Shown in pieces: positions 51,317-61,192 of a stretch of DNA of 64,000 nucleotides (the first letter of the stretch is position 1; each line of letters starts with the position of its first letter). The stretch spans positions 1,276,065 through 1,340,064 of the forward strand of contig NZ_MNAH01000001.1 of assembly GCF_001976065.1 (NCBI RefSeq), read 5' to 3'. This stretch comes from Pseudomonas putida (GTDB taxonomy: Bacteria; Pseudomonadota; Gammaproteobacteria; Pseudomonadales; Pseudomonadaceae). The translations under genes and the position numbers were made by a program. The notes beneath the pieces were generated by a model. That model searched no databases. It had not been told where the DNA came from and worked only from the letters and a program-made list of their open reading frames with translations.

Positions 51317-52825
51317 ATGGACATTCTCGCCAGCCTGGCAATGGGCTTTTCCGCGGCGTTGACGCCGATCAACCTGCTGTGGGGTTTCATCGGCTGCCTG
51401 CTGGGCACCGCCATCGGTGTCTTGCCGGGCATCGGGCCGGCACTGACGGTGGCCTTGCTGCTGCCGATCACCGCCAAGGTCGATCCGACGGGCGCCCTGA
51501 TCATGTTCGCCGGGATCTACTACGGCGCGCAGTTCGGCGGTTCGACCACCTCGATCCTGCTCAACACGCCCGGAGAGTCGTCTTCCATGGTCACGGCCCT
51601 GGAAGGCAACCTCATGGCGCGCAATGGCCGGGCCGGGCCCGCGCTGGCGACGGCGGCGATCGGCTCCTTCGTCGCAGGCACCATTGCGACGGTGCTGCTG
51701 ACCCTGTTCGCCCCGGTCGTGGCCAGGCTGGCGTTGAATTTCGGCCCGGCGGAGTACTTCGCGATCCTGGTGCTGTCCTTCACCACCGTGTCGGCGGTGC
51801 TCGGCGCATCGATGCTGCGTGGTTTCGCTTCACTGGGAATTGGCTTGACCATCGGCCTGATCGGCCTCGACTCGACATCCGGCATTGCCCGCTACACCCT
51901 GGGCGTGCCCGAACTGGTGGATGGCATCGAGGTGGTGCTGGTGGCGGTCGGTCTTTTCGCGGTGGGCGAGGCCCTGTACAGCCTGCTTTATCAAACCGAG
52001 CAAGCGGAAGGCCGGCACCGCCTGACGTCGTTGTGGATGACCCGTGCCGACTGGAAACGCTCGGTGCCGGCCTGGCTGCGGGGCACACTGATCGGCTTCC
52101 CGTTTGGCTCGATCCCGGCAGGCGGTGCGGAGATCCCGACCTTCCTGTCCTATTCCACCGAGCGCAAGCTGAGCAAGTACCCCAAGGAGTTTTCGGCCAA
52201 CAAGGGCCAAGGCGCCATCGAAGGGGTGGCCGGCCCGGAAGCGGCCAACAATGCGAGCGCCACAGGCTCGCTGGTGCCGTTGCTGACCCTGGGCATACCG
52301 ACGTCGGCGACGGCGGCGATCCTGTTGGCGGCGTTCCAGAACTACAACCTGCAACCGGGGCCGATGCTCTTCGAAACCTCCGCCGACCTGGTCTGGACCC
52401 TGGTGGCCTCGCTGTACATCGGCAACGTCATCCTGCTGGTATTGAACCTGCCGTTGGTGGGCCTGTGGGTCAAGCTGCTGCAGATCCCCCGGCCTTACCT
52501 GAACGCTGGAATCCTGGTGTTCGCCACCATCGGCGTGTACGGCATGCGCCATTCCTCCTTCGACCTGCTGCTGATGCTGGGGATCGGCTGGGCCGGGGTA
52601 TTGATGCGGCGTTTCGATTTCCCGGTGGCGCCGGTGATCGTCGGCATGCTGCTGGGGCCGATGGCCGAAAAACAGTTGCGCAATGCCCTGTCGATCAGTG
52701 AGGGGGACTGGACGATATTCCTGACCCAGCCCATCTCGGCGGTGTTCATGGCCCTGACGCTGCTGGTGCTGGTGGTACCACCTCTGCTGCATGCGCGTGG
52801 GATCAAGTTGCATGAAGATGACTGA
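51317..52825 (+). CDS. tctA: Tripartite tricarboxylate transporter large membrane subunit
   Basis: A 502-residue carrier with about 11-12 membrane segments. Family motifs include [21 protein letters not shown] near residue 20, [20 protein letters not shown], and [26 protein letters not shown] in the second half. AAGGAG ten bases before ATG 51317 gives strong initiation. It is the last gene of the tctCBA operon and transports the carboxylate handed over by TctC using the ion gradient. Confidence 0.93.
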   Translation: MDILASLAMGFSAALTPINLLWGFIGCLLGTAIGVLPGIGPALTVALLLPITAKVDPTGALIMFAGIYYGAQFGGSTTSILLNTPGESSSMVTALEGNLMARNGRAGPALATAAIGSFVAGTIATVLLTLFAPVVARLALNFGPAEYFAILVLSFTTVSAVLGASMLRGFASLGIGLTIGLIGLDSTSGIARYTLGVPELVDGIEVVLVAVGLFAVGEALYSLLYQTEQAEGRHRLTSLWMTRADWKRSVPAWLRGTLIGFPFGSIPAGGAEIPTFLSYSTERKLSKYPKEFSANKGQGAIEGVAGPEAANNASATGSLVPLLTLGIPTSATAAILLAAFQNYNLQPGPMLFETSADLVWTLVASLYIGNVILLVLNLPLVGLWVKLLQIPRPYLNAGILVFATIGVYGMRHSSFDLLLMLGIGWAGVLMRRFDFPVAPVIVGMLLGPMAEKQLRNALSISEGDWTIFLTQPISAVFMALTLLVLVVPPLLHARGIKLHEDD

Positions 52826-52839
52826 GGTATTGGTCCCCC

Positions 52840-52982
52840 TGTAGGAGCTGGCTTGCCAGCGAAGGCGCCCTGACAGTCGATCCATTTCGCACGGCCATAC
52901 CCGATCCACAGCGGAATGTGTTCACGCACCCGATGAGGCCGGCTGGTAGGCCGCCTTCGCTGGCAAGCCAGCTCCTACAGGG
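52840..52982. repeat. REP pair containing a single copy of the 70-bp module seen at 1-375
   Basis: CTGTAGGAGCTGGCTTGCCAGCGAAGGC is followed by CACGGCCATACCCGATCCAC, the same core-plus-linker order as the 70-bp tandem unit at the left edge. An inverted GCCTTCGCTGGCAAGCCAGCTCCTACAG closes the element at about 52980. It lies between the convergent tctA and LysR genes. Confidence 0.9.
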
Positions 52983-53074
52983 AATCGGGTGTAGACGCGG
53001 GAGATGAATCGGCTGTCAGGACGCCATGGACGCGGCCTGGCTTTTCAGCGAAAGCTTGACCGGAAACAGCGTAT

Positions 53075-53959
53075 CTACAGGTCGCGGGCTGTTCCTACCT
53101 GCTCGCCAAACCACTGCAAGATCGCCCCGCACGCCGGGTGCGCCGCCGCTGACGGCTGCAGGCACAGCGCGTAAATCCCCCAGGTCTTCAACGGCTCGCC
53201 AAACGGAATGACCAGCACGCCGCGTTCGATCGACTCGCCCGCCAAGGTCATGTCGGTCATGGCTACACCCAGCCCGCGCGCGGCGGCATCCAGCGCCAGT
53301 TCGTCGAGGTTGAAGGGAAGGTGGCGAAACTCGTCCAGTGACCTGCCGTCGTTGGCGGCCAGCCAATACCGCCAGTCGTTCCTGTCGCTCGAACGGTGCA
53401 ATAGCGCAAAGCCGGCAAGGTCCTCCTGTGAGGCCAACCCCAGGCCGGGCGCACACACCGGCACCAGCGCTTCCTCGAACAGGGTCAGGCAATCCGCGGC
53501 CCCGGACGGTTCGGGCAGGTAGAGGATGTAGGCGTCGCTGTCGCTGGCCGGTTCCACCACCTCGGTGGCGACGGTCTCGATCGCCAGGGATACCTGTGGA
53601 TGATGGCGGTAGAAATCACTCAGCCGGGGCAGCAGCCAGCGCACCGCCAATGACACGTGCATGCGGATGCGGAACGGGCGCTTTTGCGGAGCAATGCGGT
53701 CCTCCAGGGCCTTGAGGTGTTCAAGGATGTGCCGCGCACTGGCGAGCACCTGTTCGCCTTCGGCTGTCAGCTGCAGGCTGCGGCTGGTCCTGATGAACAT
53801 CGCGGTGCCGTAGTGACTCTCCAATTGCTGGATTTTGCGGCTCACGGCGCTTTGTGTCAGGCACAGCGTTTGTGCCGCCTGGGTGAAGCTGCCTGAATCT
53901 GCAACCTCGACCAGGGCCTGCAGGCCCTGTAGCGAGGGCATGTGGCGAATGTTATCCAT
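53075..53959 (-). CDS. LysR-family transcriptional regulator
   Basis: A 294-residue LysR regulator in the GcvA/TrpI-like style. The winged helix-turn-helix (about 8-65) reads LQALVEVADSGSFTQAAQTLCLTQSAVSRKIQQLE, followed by a two-lobe effector domain. It diverges from the amine-oxidase-like gene at 54116 with a 156-bp shared promoter region, so it most likely controls that gene and the binding protein after it. Effector unknown. Confidence 0.9.
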   Translation of the reverse strand: MDNIRHMPSLQGLQALVEVADSGSFTQAAQTLCLTQSAVSRKIQQLESHYGTAMFIRTSRSLQLTAEGEQVLASARHILEHLKALEDRIAPQKRPFRIRMHVSLAVRWLLPRLSDFYRHHPQVSLAIETVATEVVEPASDSDAYILYLPEPSGAADCLTLFEEALVPVCAPGLGLASQEDLAGFALLHRSSDRNDWRYWLAANDGRSLDEFRHLPFNLDELALDAAARGLGVAMTDMTLAGESIERGVLVIPFGEPLKTWGIYALCLQPSAAAHPACGAILQWFGEQVGTARDL

Positions 53960-54115
53960 GCGTTTTAAGAATACCTGGATGATTTAATAACGTTGGTTGT
54001 CGTTGCACTGTCCCTTTAGATTCTAGTCATGGCTGCCGTCATCTCCAATCACTCATGCAAATAGTGCATGCGGATGTCCGAGAGGCCGGCTCAAAGACAG
54101 TCTACGAGGTGACGC

Positions 54116-55417
54116 ATGGAAAACGTATGTGGCTGGATTGCGCAAGCCGGGGACAGCCCGTTGCGCGACCCGCTCAAGGGCACGCAGCAGGCCGACTGGC
54201 TGGTGATCGGCGGCGGCATCACCGGGCTGTGTGCCGCGCACTCATTGGCGCAACTGCATCCCCAGGCACGCATCGTGGTGGTCGACCGCCAGCGCGCCGC
54301 GCAAGGTGCATCGGCGCGCAACTCGGGGTTCGTGGTCGCCCACGAGCATCCGAGCCATGCCGAGTTGCAGGGCACTGCGGGTTTCGCCGGCTACCAGGCC
54401 GATACCGCGATTGGCCGTGCCGCCAGCGACGAGGTGCGCAAGCGCATAACCCGGCACGGCATCGAATGCGACTTTCACGAATCGGGGTATTTCTTTGCGG
54501 TCAGCGATCCGCGCAAGTTGACCGAGGTCGAGGCCAAGCTGCAGACCTTGCGTGCGGTGGGTGCTTCTGCAGAGTTCCTGCGAGGTGAGCCGTTGCGCCA
54601 GAAACTGGGAACCGGGCATTACCAGGCGGCGATCTGGTGCGGCAATGGTAATGCGTTGCTGCAACCGGCGAAGTACGTCAAGGGGCTGCTCGATGCACTG
54701 CCGCCGCAGGTGACCCTGTTTGAAAACACCGAGATCAGCAGTCTGCAGCGCCTGGGTAATGGACGTATCCGCGCCAGCGGCGCCCAGGGCTGCATCGAGG
54801 CCGGGCAAGTGCTGGTTTGCCTCAATGCCTTCATTCCCCGTTCCGGCATCAGTGACAGCGGCACCTTCGCCATGGAACTCAGCGCCAGCCTGACCCGGCC
54901 CCTGAGCGACGCAGAATTCCAGGCCCTTGGCGCCGTCGAGCCTTGGGGCGTGCTGTCGACCCGGCCCCTGGGGGCTACGGTGCGCCTGACCCCGGATCGC
55001 CGGGTGATGATCCGCAACACCGCCGAATATCGCGCCCACGACTTGTCGCCCGGAGAACTGGCGACCCGACGCCAGCACCATGTCCTGGGTTTGCAGCGGC
55101 GTTTCCCGATGTTGGGCGCGCAGGACATCCAGTACACCTGGACAGGTCACCTCAGCGCTTCGCGCTCCGGGCAACCGTATTTCGCCAAGGTCGAGGAGGG
55201 CGTGTTCGCCGTGGCAGGGTGCAACGGCTCCGGTGTGGCGCGGGGCACGTTGTGGGGACGGCTGCTGGCGGAGCTGGCATCGGGTATCGACTCGCCGCTC
55301 CTGCAATCGGTGATCGATCGCGCCCAGCCCGGCTGGCTGCCGCCCAAACCCTTGCTGGATATCGGTGCCATGCTGCGCATGCGCGTAGAGAAGGCCCGGG
55401 CCAGAAGCGAAATCTAG
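54116..55417 (+). CDS. DAO-family FAD-dependent amine/amino-acid oxidase (PuuB/OrdL-like)
   Basis: A 433-residue flavoprotein with the FAD site in WLVIGGGITGLCAAHSL (about 28-44), the GASARNSGFVV segment of the DAO/OrdL group and a C-terminal FAVAGCNGSGVARGT that contacts FAD. Relatives oxidise gamma-glutamylputrescine or other secondary amines. It is followed 52 bp later by a polyamine-type binding protein, suggesting both serve one amine. The substrate is unknown. Confidence 0.83.
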   Translation: MENVCGWIAQAGDSPLRDPLKGTQQADWLVIGGGITGLCAAHSLAQLHPQARIVVVDRQRAAQGASARNSGFVVAHEHPSHAELQGTAGFAGYQADTAIGRAASDEVRKRITRHGIECDFHESGYFFAVSDPRKLTEVEAKLQTLRAVGASAEFLRGEPLRQKLGTGHYQAAIWCGNGNALLQPAKYVKGLLDALPPQVTLFENTEISSLQRLGNGRIRASGAQGCIEAGQVLVCLNAFIPRSGISDSGTFAMELSASLTRPLSDAEFQALGAVEPWGVLSTRPLGATVRLTPDRRVMIRNTAEYRAHDLSPGELATRRQHHVLGLQRRFPMLGAQDIQYTWTGHLSASRSGQPYFAKVEEGVFAVAGCNGSGVARGTLWGRLLAELASGIDSPLLQSVIDRAQPGWLPPKPLLDIGAMLRMRVEKARARSEI

Positions 55418-55469
55418 AACACCGCCTTGCCCCTACAACAAAAGCACTTCAACACGAAGGTGATCGAAC

Positions 55470-56558
55470 ATGCGCGTCAATACTGTTTCCCTGGTGGCAC
55501 TGCTCTCTACGTTCAGCGTCGCCGCCTACGCCGATGAAACCGTGAACATTTCCAACTGGAACGGCTACATCGCCGACGACACCCTGGCCACGTTCAGCAA
55601 AGAAACCGGGATCAAGGCCACCTACGACATCCATGACAGCAACGAAGTGCTGGAATCGAAGTTGATGACCGGCAACACCGGGTATGACGTGGTCAGCCCG
55701 TCGAACCATTTCCTCTCGCGCCTGATCAAGGCCGGGGCCATCCAGAAACTCGACAGGAGCCAGCTGCCGGGCTGGAGCAACCTTGACCCGGTGCTGATGA
55801 AAAAGCTCGAGGTCAACGATCCCGGCAACCAGTACGGTTATCCCTACATGTGGGGCACCGCGGGCATTGGTTACAACGTCGAGAAGATCAAGGCGATCTT
55901 CGGCAACATCGACGTCACCCGGTCCTGGAGCCTGTTTTTCGATGAGGCCAATATCAGGAAACTCAGCGAATGTGGCGTGGCGATCATCGACAACCCGACG
56001 CAAGTGCTGCCGATCACCCTAAACTACCTGGGGTTGCCGCCCCACAGCCACGAGCCTGCCGACTACAAGAAAGCCGAACAGGCGCTGCTGAAGATCCGGC
56101 CTTACGTCCAGTATTTCCACGCCTCCAAGTACATCAGCGACCTGGCCAACGGCAACGTCTGCGCGGTGATCGGCTTCAACGGCGACATCGTGCAGGCGGC
56201 CGCCAGTGCCAGGGAGGCGAACAACGGCATCGACATTGCCTATTCGATCCCGGATGAAGGCTCTACCCTGTGGTTCGACATGGTGGTCATGCCCAAGAGC
56301 GCACCGCACCAGAAGAACGGCTACACCTACATGAACTACCTGCTGCAACCGCAGGTCATCGCCAACATCAGCAACAGCATCCACTACGCCAACCCCAACA
56401 GCGCCGCGGACGCCGAGGTGGTGCCGGCGGTGAAGCAGGACCTGGCGATCTACCCGCCCAAGTCGGTGATGGACAAGCTGTTCACGGTAGAAGACCTGCC
56501 AGCCTCCATCGCCCGCTTGACCACGCGGCTGTGGACCAAGTTGAAGACCAATACCTGA
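55470..56558 (+). CDS. Polyamine-type ABC transporter substrate-binding protein (PotF/SpuD-like)
   Basis: A 362-residue periplasmic binding protein with a signal peptide (cleavage near AYA-DE, residue 21). NISNWNGYIADDTLATFSKETGI is the PotD/PotF start motif, and later GYPYMWGTAGIGYN and the FDEANIRKLSECGV region match the family. It would capture putrescine, spermidine or a related amine. No ABC permease or ATPase gene follows in the window, so it must use components encoded elsewhere, or act with the upstream oxidase as a stand-alone binder. Confidence 0.88.
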   Translation: MRVNTVSLVALLSTFSVAAYADETVNISNWNGYIADDTLATFSKETGIKATYDIHDSNEVLESKLMTGNTGYDVVSPSNHFLSRLIKAGAIQKLDRSQLPGWSNLDPVLMKKLEVNDPGNQYGYPYMWGTAGIGYNVEKIKAIFGNIDVTRSWSLFFDEANIRKLSECGVAIIDNPTQVLPITLNYLGLPPHSHEPADYKKAEQALLKIRPYVQYFHASKYISDLANGNVCAVIGFNGDIVQAAASAREANNGIDIAYSIPDEGSTLWFDMVVMPKSAPHQKNGYTYMNYLLQPQVIANISNSIHYANPNSAADAEVVPAVKQDLAIYPPKSVMDKLFTVEDLPASIARLTTRLWTKLKTNT

Positions 56559-56560
56559 TC

Positions 56561-56687
56561 GCTGGCAAGCCAGCGCCTACAGGATTTGCGGGGGCATGTT
56601 GAATGGGGGCATTACGCGCATCTGTAGGAGCCGGCTTGCTGGCGATGCGATGGTGGTCGTTACGCCGCCATCGCTGGCCGCAGGGTG
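56561..56687. repeat. Half-REP and diverged REP pair
   Basis: A hairpin GCTGGCAAGCCAGCGCCTAC lies at about 56561-56580. It is followed by a CTGTAGGAGCCGGCTTGCTGGCGA core near 56621 and a degenerate inverted partner (CCATCGCTGGCCGCAGG) ending near 56687. They fill the gap between convergent genes. Confidence 0.8.
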
Positions 56688-56689
56688 AT

Positions 56690-57208
56690 TCAGGCGTCGA
56701 TGGCCGGAAAATCGATGTCGGTCAGGGCGACGTTGTTCAGGTAGTTGGTCAGCGTTTGCGAGGCCACGTGGGCGATCACTTCGATGATCTTCGCGTCATC
56801 GATTCCGGCGGCGCGGGCCGCGGCGATTTGCTCGCTGTCCAGGTGACCACGGCTTTCGCTGATTTGCCGGGCGAGCAACGCATAGGCATCGAGCCGGCCT
56901 TCGCGGGCGCTGAGGATTTGCTGGCTGGAAAGCCCGGCCTTGCCGGCGAACAACGTGTGCGCCGCCAGGCAGTAGTCGCAGCCGTTGACCTGGGAGGTGG
57001 CGAGGAAAATCGCTTCCTTCTGCGCAGCGCTCAAGGATGTCTTGGCCAATGCCGCCGAGTTCTGCAGATACGAGGCCAGTACGGCGGGGGCGTGGGCCAG
57101 GACGCGGAACACATTGGGCAGGAAACCGATTTTCTTCTGCACGCCGTCGAGCAAGGGGCGGGTGGTCTCGGTGGCGTGTTCCAGGCTGACAGGGATAATG
57201 CGTGACAT
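56690..57208 (-). CDS. AhpD-like carboxymuconolactone decarboxylase family protein
   Basis: A 172-residue all-helical protein of the CMD/AhpD superfamily with the redox motif CDYCLAAHT (cysteines three apart plus the proton-relay histidine), as in alkylhydroperoxidase-like proteins. ATG 57208 has GGAG eight bases upstream; a longer open frame from 57289 is not used. It diverges from an AraC-type gene with a 132-bp intergenic region and is probably its target. Likely role: peroxide or thiol-dependent detoxification. Confidence 0.87.
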   Translation of the reverse strand: MSRIIPVSLEHATETTRPLLDGVQKKIGFLPNVFRVLAHAPAVLASYLQNSAALAKTSLSAAQKEAIFLATSQVNGCDYCLAAHTLFAGKAGLSSQQILSAREGRLDAYALLARQISESRGHLDSEQIAAARAAGIDDAKIIEVIAHVASQTLTNYLNNVALTDIDFPAIDA

Positions 57209-57340
57209 GGTGATTCTCCGTAATGGATGCGCGAAGGGCGCTGGGTACGGAGTGAATGCTAGAGAGTCGGGTTGGCCTATTGGATGCAAATCGTCGAGGA
57301 TATGCGACAGATCGTCCAGAACTGCTGCCGGAGGCCCTTC

Positions 57341-58153
57341 ATGGATCGCTTGTCCACATTGCTAGCGTATTTCGGCGTCAATGCCGGGACCTTTCACAGC
57401 GGTACCTTTTGCGGCACCACGGCGTTCGATGGCAGCCAGGCCTGCGGGCATCTGCATCTGCTCCAGGCGGGCGAAATCTCCCTCAGGCTCGCGGATGACC
57501 GTGAACTGCATCTTACGGAACCGACCCTGATTTTTTTTCCCCGGCCCTATCGTCATCGTCTGTTTGCCTCGCAGGAAAACGATACGCAACTGGTGTGCGC
57601 GTCCCTGGACTTCGATGGCGGTGCGGGCAATGCCCTGGCCACGGCCCTACCGGATTATCTGGTGCTCAAACTGGAGGACATCCCGGCCCTGGCCAGCACG
57701 CTGCAATGGTTGTTCAACGAAGCCTTCGACGGAACCTGCGGCCGTGAGGCGGTGATGGATCGGCTGTTCGAGCTGGTGGTGATCCTGTTGTTGCGCCACC
57801 TCCTGAGCAGTCGAAATCAGCAGCCGGGGATGATGGCAGGCCTGGCCGATACGCGCCTGGCGCGCCCCTTGAACCTCATGCACGAGTCACCCGGCAAGGC
57901 CTGGAGCGTGGCCGAACTGGCGGTGGCGGCCAACATGTCCCGGGCCAGTTTCGCCGAGCACTTCAAGCGGGTGGTCGGGCAGGCCCCGGCGGATTATCTG
58001 CTCAGCTGGCGCATCAGCCTGGCGCAGAAACGCCTGCGTGAAGGCAAGCCCATTGCCTTGATCGCCGAAGAGGTCGGTTATGAAAGCCCTTCGGCACTGG
58101 CCCGGGCGTTTCGGCGCAAGACCGGGGTCAGTCCGAGGCAATGGCGAGGCTGA
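57341..58153 (+). CDS. AraC-family transcriptional regulator
   Basis: A 270-residue regulator with a cupin-type N-terminal domain (AraC_binding/cupin_6-like, about 1-165) and a C-terminal double helix-turn-helix (about 175-268) ending IALIAEEVGYESPSALARAFRRKTGVSPRQWRG. GGAGG six bases before ATG 57341 marks the start. Cupin_6 AraC proteins often sit beside and control oxidoreductase or AhpD-like genes; the divergent AhpD-like gene is the natural target. Confidence 0.88.
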   Translation: MDRLSTLLAYFGVNAGTFHSGTFCGTTAFDGSQACGHLHLLQAGEISLRLADDRELHLTEPTLIFFPRPYRHRLFASQENDTQLVCASLDFDGGAGNALATALPDYLVLKLEDIPALASTLQWLFNEAFDGTCGREAVMDRLFELVVILLLRHLLSSRNQQPGMMAGLADTRLARPLNLMHESPGKAWSVAELAVAANMSRASFAEHFKRVVGQAPADYLLSWRISLAQKRLREGKPIALIAEEVGYESPSALARAFRRKTGVSPRQWRG

Positions 58154-58285
58154 CGGGGCCTGCGCATGTTGACCGGCGCACTGGCGGGCCATGGCAGCTG
58201 TGCTAGCTTCTTGGGGGGGAATCTCCGGATTGCGAGCCTCCCGTCGTGTCTACCTCGTACAGGCCCTGGGGAGTTGATCAATAAT

Positions 58286-61096
58286 ATGCAGGATGCGCGC
58301 CCGAACCCGACGCTGGATCTGGAGTATTGCGTCGAACGTCCGATATTCATGGATTTCCTGCAGCACGCTGGACGCACACCTGATGCCGTGGCGGTGGTTT
58401 CTCATGACGCCACGTGCAGCTACGGCGAACTTGAAGCGATCAGCCAGCGTCTTGCGTCCTTTTTGCTTGGACAGGGCGCGAAGGCTTCCGACCGGGTCGT
58501 GATCGTTTCCGGTCGCTGCGCTGGCCTGGTCTACGCCATGCTCGGTGCCTCGCGCGCCGGCTTGACCTTCACCGTGGCCGATATGGCTTATCCACGTTCG
58601 CGCATCGAGCAGATCATCCAGGTGCTCGAGCCGAGCTTTGTCCTGGTCTGTGGCGAGGCCGCCTTCGAGGTCGATCCCCTGCGTTCGTCCGCGGTCCGCG
58701 TGGTCAACATCCCGGAAATGCCCGGCGACGCGCTGAAGGCCTTCGCCGTCGAGCCAAGGGGCTTGCCCGACGTCAACCCCGCACACCCGGCGTATATCAC
58801 CTTCACATCGGGCAGTACCGGCGAGCCGAAGGGGATTGTCACCCATCACTCGCCCTTGGTTCATTTCATCGAATGGCATAGCCAGCGTCATTCGTTGACC
58901 AGGGAGAGTTGCTTTTCCCTGCTGTCGGGACTGGGCCACGATCCGGTCTACAGGGACGTGTTCACGCCGCTGTCGATTGGTGCAAAGGTCGTTATCCCGG
59001 CCCAGTCGACCGTTGTCGATCCAGCGGCATTGGCCAAATGGATACACCAGCACGGGATCTCGGTCATTCACCTCACGCCGCCCCTGGGCAAACTCATTGA
59101 GACCGGGGCGAAAATCAGTGGCTTGCAGTTCGGTGAGCTGCGCTACCTGTTTTGGGGTGGCGATGCCTTGAGCAACACCCTGTACCAGCAAATCTGCCTG
59201 ATCGCCCCCAACGCCATCAGCGTCAACTTCTACGGCACCACCGAAACGCCGCAGGCGATGGCCTTCCATCAGGTCGATCCGGCGCTCGACAACTCAAGGA
59301 TCCCGCTGGGTAAAGGCATCGAGGGCGCGCAACTGTTGCTGGTCAATGAGGCCAACCAGTTGGTTGGCGAAGGCGAAACCGGAGAAATCCTGATACGCAG
59401 CCCTTATCTGTCCCTGGGTTACTACGGTGACGCGGCACTGACCACAGAAAAGTTCGTGGTCAACCCGTTTACCCGGGCCGAAGGTGATATCTGCTACCGA
59501 ACTGGCGACCTGGGCACTTATCTGGCCGATGGCAGTGTCATGTTCCGGGGGCGCGGTGACAGCCAGGTCAAGATCCGTGGTCATCGCATCGAGCTTGCTG
59601 AAATCGAAGGCTCGATCACCAGGCACCCCCGGATCAAGCAGTGTGTGGTGTTGGCCGATAGCGACCGATCGAACGTGAAACTGGTGGCCTGTTGTGTTTC
59701 CACCCAGCCTGTTTCATCGGTTGAACTGCGTGAGCATGTGGGGCAGCAGCTACCCGACTACATGGTGCCGGCGTTGTTCGTGTTCGTGGATTCCATTGCA
59801 CTGACGCCTAACGGCAAGATCGACAAGCGGGCGTTGCAGGCGCTGGTCGATAACCAGGCGGCGCCCGTCAATTCCAGCCAGGACCTGTCTCCGCTGGCGC
59901 TCAAGTTGACCCAGGCATGGGCGCAAATTCTTGAAGTGCCGCGCATCGATCCGCAATTGACCTTCGTCGAACTGGGCGGGGATTCACTCTCGTTCGTCCA
60001 GGCTTCAATGGTGCTGGAGGAACTGATCGGTCATCTGCCCGACCAATGGGAAATGATTCCGGTCGTTGAATTGTGTGAACTGGCCAGCGACACCAAGGCC
60101 TCGAGGTTCTCGATACGGGCAATGGAAGTGCCGGTGTTCATGCGCGTGGTTTCCATCGTATTGATCGTCATTGGCCATTTTCATCTGTTTTCACACTGGC
60201 CGGTTTTCGGCGAGACCATGACCCTGTTCCTGATTTCCGGGGTCAGCCTGGCACGGTTTCAATTCAAGGCCATCAACGAGTACGGGAGCGTGCGCACGCT
60301 GGTGAAGTCCGTTGCCAGCATCGCGGTGCCGACGATCCTGTACACGGCGTTGGTGCAAATGCTGTTCGACAAAGTGCATTGGCAATCGCTGCTGCTGATT
60401 TCCAACTGGTTTACAGCCGATACAGTCGGCAACTTCGCCTATTGGTACATAGAACTGCTGGTGCAGATGCTGGTGATCATCGGCTTCGTGCTGTCGTTCG
60501 AGCGCGTCAGGAACATCATCAGTGCAGACCCGTTTCGTTGTTTTGTCATCGCGTCGTGCGTGTTGGCGGTGGCCGATGTGCTGATCAGTGCCTTGGTGTT
60601 CGATGCGAGCGCGCTGCTCAATCGCGTGCCACAGCATTACCTGGCGATCATGGTGCTCGGCATGGCCATTCACAGCGCTGGTACAACCCGCCAGAAGTTG
60701 ATCGTCAGCGTCGTGACCGTGCTGGTAGTGGGTTGGCAGGACATGATGGCAATGCTGGGGTATGGACCGTTCGCCGCGGAGATCTGGAGCCATGTCGATA
60801 TCGCCGTGCCTGCCGCGCTCCTGGTGATCTGGGTGCGGTCTATTCCCGTGCCAGGGATCATGGCCCGTGGCATGGCATTGATTGCGTCCTCGACGCTGTA
60901 TATCTACTTGACGCATTTCCAGTTTCAGTCGGTGGCCCGGCGCCTTGGCGACTATCCGGTACTCGCGGTGGTCCTCGCCATCGTCGGCGGCGTTGCGGTG
61001 GGTTATGCCTGGAACAAGGTCGTGCGCTGGGTGTTGATGCGCGGTAACGGCGAGGGCAAGAAGCGTCGAGCGGATAAAGTCGAGCGGGTGGCGTGA
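58286..61096 (+). CDS. Single-chain NRPS-like adenylation-carrier-acyltransferase-3 membrane protein
   Basis: A protein of about 936 residues joining three parts. The adenylation domain (about 20-500) has A3 FTSGSTGEPKGIVTHH (from residue 173), A5 NFYGTTETP, A7 YRTGDLG, A8 RGRGDSQVKIRGHRIELAE and A10 NGKIDKRAL. A carrier domain (about 530-600) carries LGGDS with phosphopantetheine site Ser567. The C-terminal acyltransferase-3 domain (about 615-925) has roughly ten membrane segments and the R-X10-H motif (Arg620, His631) typical of AT3 enzymes. It would activate an amino or other carboxylic acid, load it on its carrier, and transfer it across or at the inner membrane to a lipid or glycan. I use ATG 58286 because it has GGGGAG upstream; the frame opens at 58166 without motif content. 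The substrate is unknown. Confidence 0.87.
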   Translation: MQDARPNPTLDLEYCVERPIFMDFLQHAGRTPDAVAVVSHDATCSYGELEAISQRLASFLLGQGAKASDRVVIVSGRCAGLVYAMLGASRAGLTFTVADMAYPRSRIEQIIQVLEPSFVLVCGEAAFEVDPLRSSAVRVVNIPEMPGDALKAFAVEPRGLPDVNPAHPAYITFTSGSTGEPKGIVTHHSPLVHFIEWHSQRHSLTRESCFSLLSGLGHDPVYRDVFTPLSIGAKVVIPAQSTVVDPAALAKWIHQHGISVIHLTPPLGKLIETGAKISGLQFGELRYLFWGGDALSNTLYQQICLIAPNAISVNFYGTTETPQAMAFHQVDPALDNSRIPLGKGIEGAQLLLVNEANQLVGEGETGEILIRSPYLSLGYYGDAALTTEKFVVNPFTRAEGDICYRTGDLGTYLADGSVMFRGRGDSQVKIRGHRIELAEIEGSITRHPRIKQCVVLADSDRSNVKLVACCVSTQPVSSVELREHVGQQLPDYMVPALFVFVDSIALTPNGKIDKRALQALVDNQAAPVNSSQDLSPLALKLTQAWAQILEVPRIDPQLTFVELGGDSLSFVQASMVLEELIGHLPDQWEMIPVVELCELASDTKASRFSIRAMEVPVFMRVVSIVLIVIGHFHLFSHWPVFGETMTLFLISGVSLARFQFKAINEYGSVRTLVKSVASIAVPTILYTALVQMLFDKVHWQSLLLISNWFTADTVGNFAYWYIELLVQMLVIIGFVLSFERVRNIISADPFRCFVIASCVLAVADVLISALVFDASALLNRVPQHYLAIMVLGMAIHSAGTTRQKLIVSVVTVLVVGWQDMMAMLGYGPFAAEIWSHVDIAVPAALLVIWVRSIPVPGIMARGMALIASSTLYIYLTHFQFQSVARRLGDYPVLAVVLAIVGGVAVGYAWNKVVRWVLMRGNGEGKKRRADKVERVA

Positions 61097-61192
61097 GGGT
61101 TCCGTAAACTGGCTGGGCAACCGGCGTTGCGCCATGAATGCCCCGGCTGACATGCGCGAGCGCCGCCTTACCCACTCAAGCAAGAGACCCCC

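Noticed and set aside
58286..61096. Start of a classical NRPS or siderophore cluster
   Set aside because: There is no condensation, epimerisation or thioesterase domain, no further module, and no siderophore transport gene nearby.
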